Assembly: GCA_900552935.1 (NCBI GenBank)
Contig: USBN01000020.1
Span: forward strand, 1-24,713
Reading direction: 5' to 3'
DNA length: 24,713 bases
Source of the DNA: an uncultured Coriobacteriaceae bacterium
GTDB lineage: Bacteria; Actinomycetota; Coriobacteriia; Coriobacteriales; Atopobiaceae
Part shown: piece after piece, positions 6,434 to 14,582 of the stretch
How positions within the stretch are numbered: the stretch's first letter is position 1
Layout: each line of letters opens with the position of its first letter
Notes under the pieces: model-generated
The model's input: the letters and a program-made list of their open reading frames with translations, nothing else
What the model was told of the DNA's origin: nothing
Databases searched by the model: none
Translations under genes and position numbers: made by a program

Positions 6434-6640
6434 ATGGCTCAGGGTACTGTTAAGTGGTTCAATCCGGACAAGGGCTACGGCTTCATCTCTCGCGAGGACG
6501 GCGACGACCTGTTCGTCCACTACTCCGAGATTCAGATGGACGGCTTCAAGACCCTCGACGAGGGCCAGGCTGTCGAGTTTGACATCACCACTGGTCAGAA
6601 TGGCAAGCTCCAGGCCTCCAACGTCCGTAAGAGCGCTTAA
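6434..6640 (+). CDS. Cold-shock domain protein (Csp family)
   Basis: This 68-residue single-domain protein is the normal size for CspA-type RNA chaperones, which bind single-stranded RNA and DNA and melt mRNA structure after cold stress or during rapid growth. The RNP1-like KGYGFISRE and RNP2-like LFVHYSEI motifs are intact, and the N-terminus AQGTVKWFNPDKG is typical. ATG 6434 is chosen because the family begins here and agaaagg lies just upstream; the frame stays open to 6218, but that extension has no Csp similarity. It sits alone between a long leader and a terminator. Which numbered paralog it is cannot be judged. Confidence 0.95.
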   Translation: MAQGTVKWFNPDKGYGFISREDGDDLFVHYSEIQMDGFKTLDEGQAVEFDITTGQNGKLQASNVRKSA

Positions 6641-6664
6641 TTAACGTCTTACATACGCTTGGGT

Positions 6665-6698
6665 GAGGGGACGTCCGAAAGGACCCCCCTCTTTTTTT
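6665..6698 (+). terminator. Intrinsic terminator after csp
   Basis: GAGGGG plus GTCC (6665-6676) pair with GGAC plus CCCCTC (6681-6691), with small internal bulges and a GAAA tetraloop; seven T residues follow at 6692-6698. It starts 24 nt after the csp stop. The spacer from there to 6880 shows no gene on either strand. Confidence 0.88.
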
Positions 6699-6880
6699 GT
6701 GCGGGCTGGTAGTGCGTATCGGCCGCTAAATCGTGCATATCTGCTCGTTGTGCGCGCCGGTCATGCGTGCCGGCTGCCGTACGCGCTCGTGTGGGCACCG
6801 GCCGCGGGGGGGGCACGTCGGGCTTCGGCCGCTCGCGCGTCCCGGCCGCTGACGGCGAAAGGCGCGCGGACGTAGCCCCG

Positions 6881-9003
6881 CTATTGCACGTGCTCGGCGA
6901 AGCGGTGGTACTGCACGCAGGCGAGCTTGAGGTAGGCGTCGCGGGCACGAGCGGCTGGATCACCGTTGGGGTCGGCGCCGGCGAGCGTCTTGAGGCCGCC
7001 CGTTGCATGGTGACGGTCCTCGACATCCGTGTATGAGAGCGCGCTGATCGTCGGCATCGACAGGCGTGCTCCCAGCTGCGCCTCCTGATAGCCCGAGAGG
7101 GGAGCTCCGACGGCGTCGAGAGCGAGCGCCCCCAGCGTACTCGAGGAGGCCTCCTCGACGCGCATGCTTCCAGCGCCCGCCACGTCATAGTTCGCCCAGA
7201 CGAGGTAGTTGGTGAGGTACGTGCGCGCTCCGTGGGTCTGGTCGGCCTCGTCCGGGAACATGGCGTCGTTGACGGCGGCGGAAACGCTTGCCTGATGGTC
7301 TCCGAAAAAGACAAGGAGCACCGGTCGGTCGAGCTTGCGCAACTCGCCGATAAACCACTCGAGGTCGCGATCCGAGGCATCAATGCACGCGAGATACTCG
7401 TTGAGCTCCGCCGCCTGCGACTTGTCCAGGTAGTCAGGCTCGTAGCCGCGCAGCAGACTCGGATCGATGTTGTCCTGGTCGTAGCTGCTGTGATTCTGCA
7501 TCGTCACGTCGAAGATAAACTGCGGGTTGCTCGAGCCGCGCAGACGCCCGAGGACCTCCTCGTACGTGGCCGCGTCGGTGACACCGCTGTGGAACTGCGG
7601 CGCGTTTTCGAACTCGTCGATGGTGAGGAACTCATCAAACCCAAAGCCGGCGTAGATGCCCTCGCGGTTCCAGTTCGTGCCGAGGTTGGGGTGAATCGCG
7701 CACGTGTCATAGCCCAGGCTCGACAGCTGAGAGGCGAGGTTGTCCGTCGTCGAGAGGTCGTAGAGCGTATACGGATACGCGCCTTTGCCGAGGTATCCCA
7801 GGGTGTTGCCGGTGAGGAACTCGAACTCCGTGTTGCAGGTCCCGCCTGCGTAGGTGGAGACGGCGAGCTGCCCGCGCACGAGCGCGTCGTCGATCGAGTT
7901 GAAGTACGCGGGACCCTCGTAGCCCACGCCAAGCCCGTCGTAGAGCGACATGTCGCTGAAGCTCTCGTTCATCACGCACACGATGCTCGGGCGCGTCTCT
8001 GCGAACTGGGTCTGCGCGGCGGCGCGAGCGTCCGGGTCGACGCTCGACGCGTGGTTGTCTGCCAGCTCCTGTTCGTCTGCGACGGCCTGCGCGGAGGAGT
8101 AGCCGGCGGGGCGAGGAATCTCGAGGTCCTGCGCCGCGGCGACGAAGCTCGTGATGGCTCCGTAGCGCTCGTAGCTGCGAGCGGTGTCCCATCCGTCGAC
8201 GTGTACGCCGAGCACGACGCCAAAGTCCACGAACGCGACCACCGCTACGAATGAGCCCACGCATGCTGCCGCGACGCCGAGGTTGCCGGCGACGGCGAGC
8301 TTGCGTCGGCGAGGCGCACGGCCCTTCTCGGAAGCCGCCTCCTTGCACCGGCGAGGCGCACGGCCCTTCTCGGAACCCGCCTCGCGTCCGTGCATGAGCG
8401 AGCAGAGACACCAGCCAACTGCGGCGATGGCGATGCCGAGGATAACCGTGCCGTCGATCTTGTAGACGTAGCCGCCCGCGACGGACATCGCCGTGGCCAT
8501 GCCGAGGACGTCCGACGGCAGAATTGCGGTGCCCTTATGGACGCGCACGAAGAACTGGGCGAGGCCCATCGCGCAGAAGACGCCGACACCGATGCCAGCA
8601 CCGATGCCCTGCGTTGGAAGACGAGGTAAAGGGCGAGGAGTGCGATCAAGGCAAACCCGGCTTCGAGGGCGAGGAACTTAGGCTCGACGGCGAGGTTGCC
8701 ACGGCACCAGCTGACCTCGAGCGCGAACGCTGCGGCGACGCTGGCGGCGACGAGTAGCCCGGCGTCTGCAAGGTAGGACCCCCGAACCCTATCGCGGGAT
8801 AGCGTGACCAGCGCGCACGCGCCAACGACTGCGGCGGCGGCAACGGAGCAGCCGGCGACCGTCGCGACGTCTCCCCCGACCAGGCCAAGCGCGAGCCAGA
8901 TGACGAGCGCGACAACCAGCACGGGATACGGCAGCGTCCAGACGAGGGTGGCGCGAGACGGACGCTCGCGCATCGAACGGTCCTTGTCCGCGCTGCTGCT
9001 CAT
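6881..9003 (-). pseudogene. LTA-synthase-like sulfatase-fold membrane protein, frameshifted
   Basis: This is a paralog of the neighbouring gene at 9009-11441, split between two frames. The first frame runs from ATG 9003 (or ATG 8973, which has aaggac upstream) through several membrane segments to FQRR near 8610. The second continues with GIGAGIGVGVFCAMGLAQFF and runs to the stop at 6881. One missing base in a GGG run (C-run 8607-8609 on the plus strand) explains the break; adding it gives 707 codons and restores QRRG, which the paralog also has. The extracytoplasmic domain keeps VMNESFSD, YAGGTCNTEFEF (probable Thr nucleophile), QNHSSYD and FFGDHQ. If intact it would act on the outer membrane leaflet, probably transferring phosphoglycerol-like groups. 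It may be a true pseudogene, a sequencing error, or a split gene using ATG 8569. It starts 5 nt after the upstream stop, so the pair is one operon. Confidence 0.85.
8307..8375 (-). repeat. In-frame 42-bp tandem duplication inside the sulfatase paralog
   Basis: A 27-bp block at 8307-8333 recurs exactly at 8349-8375 (period 42 bp, 14 codons), with similarity continuing a few bases further. It encodes a duplicated SEKGRAPRR in the linker after a membrane segment, a basic region probably on the cytoplasmic side. Confidence 0.85.
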
Positions 9004-9008
9004 CGTGT

Positions 9009-11441
9009 CTAAGACACCCGCTTCGCAAACTCGAGGTACTGAACGTTCTGGAGGAGGCGGCAAGACTCAGCGGCGGCGGCCCAGGACTCGTTATCCGGCG
9101 TTGGCGCATCGTCTCCGTTGCCGCCGTCCCCGCCGTTACCGCTGGAAGCCTTCTGGCTGGGCGTGGCGTCCGCGACGGAGTGCCAGCCGCCCTCGTTGTC
9201 TTTGTAGGCAAACATGTTAATCATCGGCATGTACATGCGGGCGCCAAGTTGCGCCTTCTGGAAGTCCGTGAGGGGAGCGCCGATGGCGTCGAGCGCGAGG
9301 GCGCCCAGCGTCGACGAGGAGGCGTCCTCCCAGCGCATATCGCCAGCGCCGGCGACCTCGTAGTTCGTCCAGACGAAGTAGTTCGTGCGATAGGCACGAG
9401 CGCCATGGGCGGTGCCAACGTCCTCGGTGAAGAGCGCGTCGTTCGCGTATCCGGAGACGCCCGGCTGGTGATCGCCAAAGAACACGAGCATGACGGGGCG
9501 GTCAAGGTTGCGGAGCTCCTCCATGAACCACTGGAGGTCGCGGTCCGAGGCATTGATGCAGGCGAGGTACTCGTTGAGCTGACTCGTGAGCGCGGCGTCA
9601 TCCTCTGCAAACGGGAAGGTGTAGCCCGGAAGAAGTGACTCGTCGATGTTGTTTTGGTCGTAACCGCTGTGGTTCTGGATGGTGACGTCGAGGATGAACT
9701 GCGGGGCCTCGTTGCTGCGGAGGCGGTCAAGCACGCTCTCGTAGGTCGCGGCGTCAGTGACGCCGGAGTGGAATCCGGGCGCGCCCGCGAAGTCCTCCGC
9801 GGAGAGGAAACGGTCGAACCCGAAGGCCCTGTAGACGATGTTGCGCTTCCAGTTCGTGGGGGCGCAGGGGTGGATTGCCGTCGTGTCATATCCCATGTCG
9901 GCGAACTGGGTGGCGAGGTTGTTGACGTCGCTGAGGTCATAGAGCGTGTAAGGGTACTTGGCGTTGCCGATGTAGCCTATGGTGGCTCCGGTCATGAACT
10001 CGAACTCGGAGTTGCAGGTGCCTCCGCCGTAGGCGGAAACCTCGAGCTCGCCACGCACGAGCGCGTCATCGATCGAGTTGAAGTAGGCGGGACCCGTATA
10101 GCCGATCCCGAGGCCGTCGAGCATCGAGAGGTCTGAGAAGGTCTCGTTCATGACGCAGACGACGCTGGGCTTCGTGTCCGCGAACTGCGCTTGGGTATAG
10201 GGATACGAGTCGCTCTTGGCGTTCTGGTACAGCGAGGCGAGGGTCTGCTCGTCCTCGAGGGCGACATCGTCAGAATAGCCTGCGGGCATGTCGATCGCCA
10301 TGTGCTGCACCATGCTGAGGAAGTGGGGAACCATGCCGTCCGCGCGGTAGCTCGAGATGGGGTTCCATACGTCGGTATTGATTCCGTAGTCCTTGGTGAG
10401 GTCGATGTCCGAGAACGCGTTCTGGAGCGTGGCCAGGCACAGGATGCCGAGGGCGATGTTTGCGATAGGGCGGATGATGCGCACGCGGCTCGGCGCCGGC
10501 GTCGCGGGGCGGATGAGACAGCAGGCGATGAGGCCAACGCCGAGGGCGCTCGCGGCGGTGAGCATTGGGTTCGTCACGGTATAGGTGTATCCGGCGGAGA
10601 CTTCTGCGGCGGTGCTCAGGGCGAGAAGGTCCGTCGGGAGGAGGGCGGCACCCCTGAACTCGGCGACGAATGCCTGGCCGATGCCGAGGGCGAAGAGGGC
10701 GACGAGCCATATCGCGGGCATCACGCCGCGGCGCTGGCCAAGGAAGTAGGCGATGACCATGACGGAGCCGATGAAGGCGACGTCAATGAGGATGTGCTCG
10801 GCCGATACGCTGAGGGCGCCCTCGTTCCAGGGCGTCTCGATGGCGACGACGGCGCAGATGGTGCAGATGGCGAGGGCCACGATGGCGCGAAGCAGCTCGA
10901 TGACGAGGCCAGCCAAGTGCGTGCGGGCATCCTTCGAGCGGCCGAGGCCGTCGAGCGCGTTGAGGATTGGCTCGCGAAAGAGCGCGATCAAGACGCCGGC
11001 GCAGATGACCTTTACGACCTGGTTGAGTGCTTCGGTGCTACAGATGAGCAGGTTTTGACGCGCGAGGAAGATGAAGAGGGCGGCAAGGGCGATGAACGGG
11101 ACGAGCCACAGGATAGTGCTCACGTGACAGATTGCCGCGGCGAGCCAGGCGGTTGCGCGCGTGACGGGGGTGGGGACGAACCTGAACAGGTGGGCGAGGG
11201 CGTCGTCGAAGTGGGTGAGTCGGGCGGCGGCCGCTTCGCGGATGGCGGCGGCCTTGCTGCGGGCGGAGGCCTTGCGCGTGGTGGCCTTGCAGACGTCGGG
11301 GGCCTCGCGGACGTCGCGGGCCTCGCGAGTGTCGGTTGCCCCGCGTGTGGCGGGCGTCTTCTCGCGGACTGCCGCGACCACCTCGCGTGCGGCGGATGCC
11401 TTCTCGTTGGCGTTCTTGGGATGGTGGAGGTTGTTGCTCAT
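9009..11441 (-). CDS. LTA-synthase-family sulfatase-fold membrane protein
   Basis: This 810-residue protein has three parts. Residues 1-75 form a low-complexity Ala/Arg-rich cytoplasmic tail. About seven hydrophobic segments lie between roughly 105 and 345. A large extracytoplasmic sulfatase-fold domain follows. The probable metal ligand E433 is in VMNETFSD, the likely nucleophile T475 is in GGGTCNSEFEF, QNHSGYD follows, and D657/H658 lie in FFGDHQPG. This layout is that of LtaS and related phosphoglycerol transferases, which move glycerol phosphate from phosphatidylglycerol to a surface glycolipid or polymer. The true acceptor in Coriobacteriia is not evident. The C-terminal tail has a Gly/Asn/Asp-rich linker and a final helix. 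A broken paralog follows 5 nt downstream. The start at 11441 follows acgggga. A promoter-like pair lies at 11486-11514. Confidence 0.9.
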   Translation of the reverse strand: MSNNLHHPKNANEKASAAREVVAAVREKTPATRGATDTREARDVREAPDVCKATTRKASARSKAAAIREAAAARLTHFDDALAHLFRFVPTPVTRATAWLAAAICHVSTILWLVPFIALAALFIFLARQNLLICSTEALNQVVKVICAGVLIALFREPILNALDGLGRSKDARTHLAGLVIELLRAIVALAICTICAVVAIETPWNEGALSVSAEHILIDVAFIGSVMVIAYFLGQRRGVMPAIWLVALFALGIGQAFVAEFRGAALLPTDLLALSTAAEVSAGYTYTVTNPMLTAASALGVGLIACCLIRPATPAPSRVRIIRPIANIALGILCLATLQNAFSDIDLTKDYGINTDVWNPISSYRADGMVPHFLSMVQHMAIDMPAGYSDDVALEDEQTLASLYQNAKSDSYPYTQAQFADTKPSVVCVMNETFSDLSMLDGLGIGYTGPAYFNSIDDALVRGELEVSAYGGGTCNSEFEFMTGATIGYIGNAKYPYTLYDLSDVNNLATQFADMGYDTTAIHPCAPTNWKRNIVYRAFGFDRFLSAEDFAGAPGFHSGVTDAATYESVLDRLRSNEAPQFILDVTIQNHSGYDQNNIDESLLPGYTFPFAEDDAALTSQLNEYLACINASDRDLQWFMEELRNLDRPVMLVFFGDHQPGVSGYANDALFTEDVGTAHGARAYRTNYFVWTNYEVAGAGDMRWEDASSSTLGALALDAIGAPLTDFQKAQLGARMYMPMINMFAYKDNEGGWHSVADATPSQKASSGNGGDGGNGDDAPTPDNESWAAAAESCRLLQNVQYLEFAKRVS

Positions 11442-11485
11442 GCGTCCCCGTGATTCGTCTGGCTAAGTACAGTCATAACCTCATT

Positions 11486-11514
11486 ACTTTACCGATTCTT
11501 GACATAACCAGCAA
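11486..11514 (-). promoter_or_regulatory. Candidate promoter of the sulfatase pair
   Basis: Read on the minus strand, TTGCTG (11514-11509) and TAAAGT (11491-11486) are 17 bp apart, about 45 bp before the start at 11441. The -35 match is weak. The remaining spacer to 11708 shows no gene or clear signal. Confidence 0.35.
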
Positions 11515-11708
11515 TGCGCTTGAGCTGTAAAGGCGCAGGAAAAACGGGAAAAGTGGTGGGGGAGGCCATGTGTTCGGATGTGCCGGTCAGATGTGCTCAG
11601 CGGACCGACCGTGGATTACTTTCCGTCATGCTTAACGCCGGTCCGCGTCCGGGCCGGCCGCGTCGCCGTACCGAGTCGCCCGCGTTGGCGTACGCCGGTC
11701 CCGGCGTC

Positions 11709-12086
11709 CTATTGCTCGCTTACGGCACCGACGCCATAGCCCTCGCTGCGCACCAAGCGGCGAAGGTCATCCGGGTTGGCCGCCTGCTTGGTCCGCACAT
11801 GGGCAACGCCCTCCGCGAGGGAGACCTTGGCCATGGTGTCGGGTCGAGAGTTGAATGCGTTCGCAATGCGCTTCGCGCAGTTCTCGCAGCTCATGCCTTC
11901 GACCACGACGTCATAGGCGAAGGGGTAGTGGGAGGCGTCCTTGTCCCTGGGGCCACGCGAGCGCACGACGTCCGCGCCTCCGCAGCAGTCCCCCTTACCT
12001 CCTCGCGCGATGTAATTGCGAATAACGAGCAGCGCCGCTACGAAAACGACGGTGACGATCACGACGTTGATGATGCCTGTGCCCAT
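11709..12086 (-). CDS. Small membrane protein: Feo-associated-like N-terminus fused to HMA metal-binding domain
   Basis: This 125-residue protein begins with one transmembrane helix (about residues 5-22, INVVIVTVVFVAALLVI). A short basic stretch and GKGDCCGG follow, resembling FeoB-associated Cys-rich membrane proteins. Residues about 58-125 form a heavy-metal-associated (HMA) domain with GMSCENCAKRI, the Cys-x-x-Cys site for Cu(I) or similar soft metals. The architecture suggests a membrane-tethered metallochaperone or metal donor; the metal is not known. ATG 12086 is chosen because GGAGG (12095-12091) precedes it and the helix begins there; an upstream in-frame extension to 12158 lacks such support. 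No transporter gene lies next to it. A strong inverted repeat overlaps its promoter region. Confidence 0.8.
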   Translation of the reverse strand: MGTGIINVVIVTVVFVAALLVIRNYIARGGKGDCCGGADVVRSRGPRDKDASHYPFAYDVVVEGMSCENCAKRIANAFNSRPDTMAKVSLAEGVAHVRTKQAANPDDLRRLVRSEGYGVGAVSEQ

Positions 12087-12124
12087 GACTCCTCCAAAGC
12101 AGGCTCGGTCGAGCCCTGAATGTT

Positions 12125-12162
12125 CGAGATGGCTAACTTGTACGTCATTGTACGCCATCTCG
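12125..12162. promoter_or_regulatory. Inverted repeat with nested direct repeats over a minus-strand promoter
   Basis: CGAGATGGC (12125-12133) and GCCATCTCG (12154-12162) are perfect 9-bp arms 20 bp apart. Inside, TTGTACG occurs at 12138-12144 and 12148-12154, one helical turn apart. Minus-strand TACAAT (12152-12147) with TTCCTG (12174-12169, 16-bp spacer) is a plausible promoter for the HMA gene. A metal-responsive operator is likely but the regulator is unknown. Confidence 0.5.
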
Positions 12163-12275
12163 CCGGGTCAGGAAGGGATTCGGCTTCGGACGCACGCGGG
12201 CAACCGCTCGTCGCCGCTTGTTGCCACATACCGACCATCACGCCGATTCGTCGCCAGCAAATTGCATATCCCCCG

Positions 12276-12303
12276 TTTCAGCTATCTTTCAACCTGTTAG
12301 GAT
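12276..12303 (+). promoter_or_regulatory. Candidate promoter of the lipoprotein gene
   Basis: TTTCAG (12276-12281) and TAGGAT (12298-12303) are 16 bp apart, about 50 bp before the ATG. Both boxes are partial matches. Confidence 0.3.
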
Positions 12304-12352
12304 GGTAGCAGGCGGCCATCCGAGGTCGCACAACAAGAATGGGAGAATCGCA

Positions 12353-12961
12353 ATGAAGCTACGTCCGCTCGCCCGCAAGGCACTAACGCTCTTCGCCACT
12401 GCGGCCCTCGCCACCGTCTCCGTCGCAGGGCTTTCTGCCTGCGGAGAGTCTCAGGAAGATGCCATCAAGAGCATGATCAAGGAGCAGTTCGGTCAGCTCG
12501 AGCAGGTCACTGACGCCAATATCGAGGAGGTCTTCGGTGACGATGAGATCGCCGAGCTCCAAAAGTACGGCATCGACGCGACCGAGCTCTACAACGCCTG
12601 CGTCAAGCGCTTCGACTACGAGGTCGAGGACATCTCTGTCTCCGACGATACCGCCACGGTGTCGCTTTCCGTCACCAACCTCGACTTCGCGACCGTCGCA
12701 GCGAGCTGGACGGATGACATGACCGCCTATCTTACGTCCGATGAGGCGGTTAACGACTACACAAACCTCGGCGAGGACGGTATGCTCGCCAAGGTCATGG
12801 GCCAGTTCGTCGAGAGGCTCGCTGCTGACGACGCGCCCACCAAGACCGCCAGCGTCACGCTCGACCTCGAGAAGAACGGCAAGACCTGGGAGTTCGCGGA
12901 CGAGGACCAGGTGGTCAGCGCGATCTTCGCTGGCGCCGATCCCTCGACGCTCATGGAGTAG
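12353..12961 (+). CDS. Putative secreted lipoprotein of unknown function
   Basis: This 202-residue protein has a classic lipoprotein signal: basic start MKLRPLARK, a hydrophobic core, and the lipobox LSAC with the lipidated Cys at residue 30. It should therefore be anchored to the outer face of the cytoplasmic membrane. The mature part is acidic and mostly helical in appearance, with DAIKSMIKEQFGQL near its N-terminus and an alternating segment VSVSDDTATVSLSVTN that looks like beta strands. The general form recalls coriobacterial and Firmicutes lipoproteins of the DUF5105 kind, but I do not recognise a specific family. GGGAGA at 12340-12345 supports the start. It converges with folA, whose stop is 19 bp away, and appears monocistronic. 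Confidence 0.82.
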   Translation: MKLRPLARKALTLFATAALATVSVAGLSACGESQEDAIKSMIKEQFGQLEQVTDANIEEVFGDDEIAELQKYGIDATELYNACVKRFDYEVEDISVSDDTATVSLSVTNLDFATVAASWTDDMTAYLTSDEAVNDYTNLGEDGMLAKVMGQFVERLAADDAPTKTASVTLDLEKNGKTWEFADEDQVVSAIFAGADPSTLME

Positions 12962-12980
12962 GCCCGCACGCGCCTGGCGG

Positions 12981-13592
12981 CTACTCGCGCGTATAGGTAA
13001 CGAATTCGAAGGGAATCCCCTCTGGCGTGACGAGGGGGTTCCCTTCGTCGTCTCGCGTCGTGGAAGACGCGACGTGCCAGGTGGGGTCCTCGTCCAAGTT
13101 GGGGAAGAACGTGTCCGCCGGACGCGCGCAGTGGTTCTTCGTGATCTCCGCGCGCGTGCAGAGGGGGAGGAGCTCGCGGTAAATCATTCCGCCGCCGATG
13201 AGCCAGACCTCAGGGTCGTCCGCGACCATGGCTAGGGCCTCGTCGATGCTATGGGCGACGTCGACGCCCTCGCGCGCAAAGTCAGGGTCGCGCGTGATGA
13301 CGACGTTGCGGCGGCCCTTGAGCGGCTGGCCTCCCGGGAAGCTCTCGAGGGTCTTGCGGCCCATGAGGACGGTGTGGCCCTTCGTGTGGCGCACGAAGTG
13401 GCGCATGTCAGCGCGGTTGTCCACAAGCATGCCGCCGCCGATACCGATACCCCAGTCGTCGCAGACGGCGACGATCACGTTGAGGTTGGGCAGGGGAGCG
13501 CGGAGATTGGCGCCGACGCTGGGCAGGGGAGCGCGACGGGCGTCGCCAGCACTGACAGATTCCGCCACCTGCATGTTCTTCTCGTCGCTCAT
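12981..13592 (-). CDS. folA: Dihydrofolate reductase with N-terminal extension
   Basis: This 203-residue protein reduces dihydrofolate to tetrahydrofolate with NADPH, recycling the folate oxidised by the adjacent thymidylate synthase. The DHFR core begins near residue 38 (NVIVAVCDDWGIG). D62 in ADMRHF matches the catalytic acid, MGRKTLESFP is the nucleotide-binding region, and VWLIGGG lies in the second half. The 37-residue N-terminal extension is unusual and contains a duplicated RAPLP segment. Bacterial DHFRs normally start right at the core, so the true start may be internal, although no better start codon with a ribosome site is visible. The gene begins 3 nt after the thyA stop, so the two are cotranscribed. 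Confidence 0.93.
   Translation of the reverse strand: MSDEKNMQVAESVSAGDARRAPLPSVGANLRAPLPNLNVIVAVCDDWGIGIGGGMLVDNRADMRHFVRHTKGHTVLMGRKTLESFPGGQPLKGRRNVVITRDPDFAREGVDVAHSIDEALAMVADDPEVWLIGGGMIYRELLPLCTRAEITKNHCARPADTFFPNLDEDPTWHVASSTTRDDEGNPLVTPEGIPFEFVTYTRE
13488..13535 (-). repeat. Duplicated 15-bp block in the folA N-terminal extension
   Basis: gggcaggggagcgcg occurs at 13488-13502 and 13521-13535, 33 bp (11 codons) apart and in frame. It encodes RAPLP twice in the part of FolA outside the conserved domain. Confidence 0.8.
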
Positions 13593-13595
13593 GGG

Positions 13596-14444
13596 CTACA
13601 CCGCGATGGGGATGTTCTTGACCTGCGGGCCGTGCTCGTATCCCTCGACGATGAGGTCCGCCGTCGTGAAGTCATAGAAGTTCGTGACCTCGGGGTTGAG
13701 CGAGACGCGCGGCGCGGGATACTGCGGCCTCGAGATGAGCTCGCGGATGATGTCGACGTGGCGGTCGTAGATGTGGGCGTCCGCGATGACATGGACGAGC
13801 TCGCCGGGAATCATGCCCACGGACTGCGCGACCATCATGAGGAGGATCGCGTACTGGCAGACGTTCCAGTTGTTCGCGGCGAGGATGTCCTGGCTGCGCT
13901 GGTTGAGCAGCATGTTGAGGGTGAGGCGGTCGTCTCCGGGCGTCTGGGTGACGTTGTAGGTCACGCTGTAGGCGCACGGATAGAGGTGCATCTCGGAGAG
14001 GTCCGCGAAGACGTAGGTGTTCGTCATGATACGGCGCGAGAAAGGCGTGTGCTCGAGGTCATAGAGTACGCGGTCCATCTGGTCGAAGTCGCCCTCAGGG
14101 TAGTGGCTCTTCTGGCCGATCTGGTAGCCGTATGCCTTGCCGATAGAGCCCGTCTCGTCTGCCCACTCATCCCAGATGTGGGAGTTGAGGTCGTTGATGT
14201 TGTTGGATTTGCGCTGGTAGATCCAGAGGACCTCGTCCATGGCGCTCTTGAGGGCGGTGCGGCGGAGGGTGAGGGCGGGGAACTCGCGGCGCAGGTCATA
14301 GCGGTTTACCACGCCAAACTGCTTGATGGTGTAGGCGGGGGTGCCGTCCTCCCAGCGCGGGCGGACCTTCTGCCCCTCGGTGGTGGTGCCGTTCTCGATG
14401 ATGTCTTCGCACATGGCGCAGAAGAGCTTGTCTGCCTGGCTCAT
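13596..14444 (-). CDS. thyA: Thymidylate synthase (ThyA)
   Basis: This 282-residue enzyme methylates dUMP to dTMP using methylene-tetrahydrofolate and releases dihydrofolate for FolA next door. The nucleophile is C157 in LYPCAYSVTYNV. The residue after Cys is Ala and not the usual His, and the surrounding motif resembles the divergent Bacillus subtilis ThyA type more than the E. coli type. NNINDLNSHIWDEW, KAYGYQ, QRSQDILAANNWN and HIYDRHVD are present as expected. GGAGAAACC precedes the start at 14444. It is the first gene of a thyA-folA pair, downstream of the Pro/Gln-rich membrane protein gene with a 138-bp spacer. Confidence 0.95.
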   Translation of the reverse strand: MSQADKLFCAMCEDIIENGTTTEGQKVRPRWEDGTPAYTIKQFGVVNRYDLRREFPALTLRRTALKSAMDEVLWIYQRKSNNINDLNSHIWDEWADETGSIGKAYGYQIGQKSHYPEGDFDQMDRVLYDLEHTPFSRRIMTNTYVFADLSEMHLYPCAYSVTYNVTQTPGDDRLTLNMLLNQRSQDILAANNWNVCQYAILLMMVAQSVGMIPGELVHVIADAHIYDRHVDIIRELISRPQYPAPRVSLNPEVTNFYDFTTADLIVEGYEHGPQVKNIPIAV

Positions 14445-14481
14445 GGTTTCTCCTGATGGTTGAGTGCGGGACGTGTGGCGG

Positions 14482-14565
14482 GGTATGGCGAGCGGGCGTT
14501 CCCGTGCGTACCGTGCGTGGCGTGGTATGGCGAGTGGCCGTCCCCACGTGTTCCGTGTGCGGCGC
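14482..14565. repeat. Imperfect 42-bp tandem repeat upstream of thyA
   Basis: Two units, 14482-14523 and 14524-14565, both start ggtatggcgag and share most positions. The repeat fills most of the spacer between thyA and the next gene. No promoter is evident in it. Confidence 0.6.
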
Positions 14566-14582
14566 GTGGGCTGGGTGCTCCG

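Noticed and set aside
8587..8613. Programmed ribosomal frameshift in the sulfatase paralog
   Set aside because: There is no classical slippery heptamer, and the intact paralog needs no shift; a one-base loss explains it more simply.
10191..11453. 420-codon plus-strand frame opposite the sulfatase gene
   Set aside because: The composition is a Gly/Asp/Ala shadow; the opposite strand encodes the conserved catalytic motifs.
11499..11504. TTGACA on the plus strand as a promoter
   Set aside because: No -10 lies at 16-19 bp and no plus-strand gene follows.
12087..12158. Longer start for the HMA membrane protein
   Set aside because: It would run through the promoter-like inverted repeat; GGAGG directly before 12086 supports the shorter form.
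13251..14456. 401-codon plus-strand frame over folA and thyA
   Set aside because: Both enzymes are unmistakable on the other strand; this frame has no recognisable domain.
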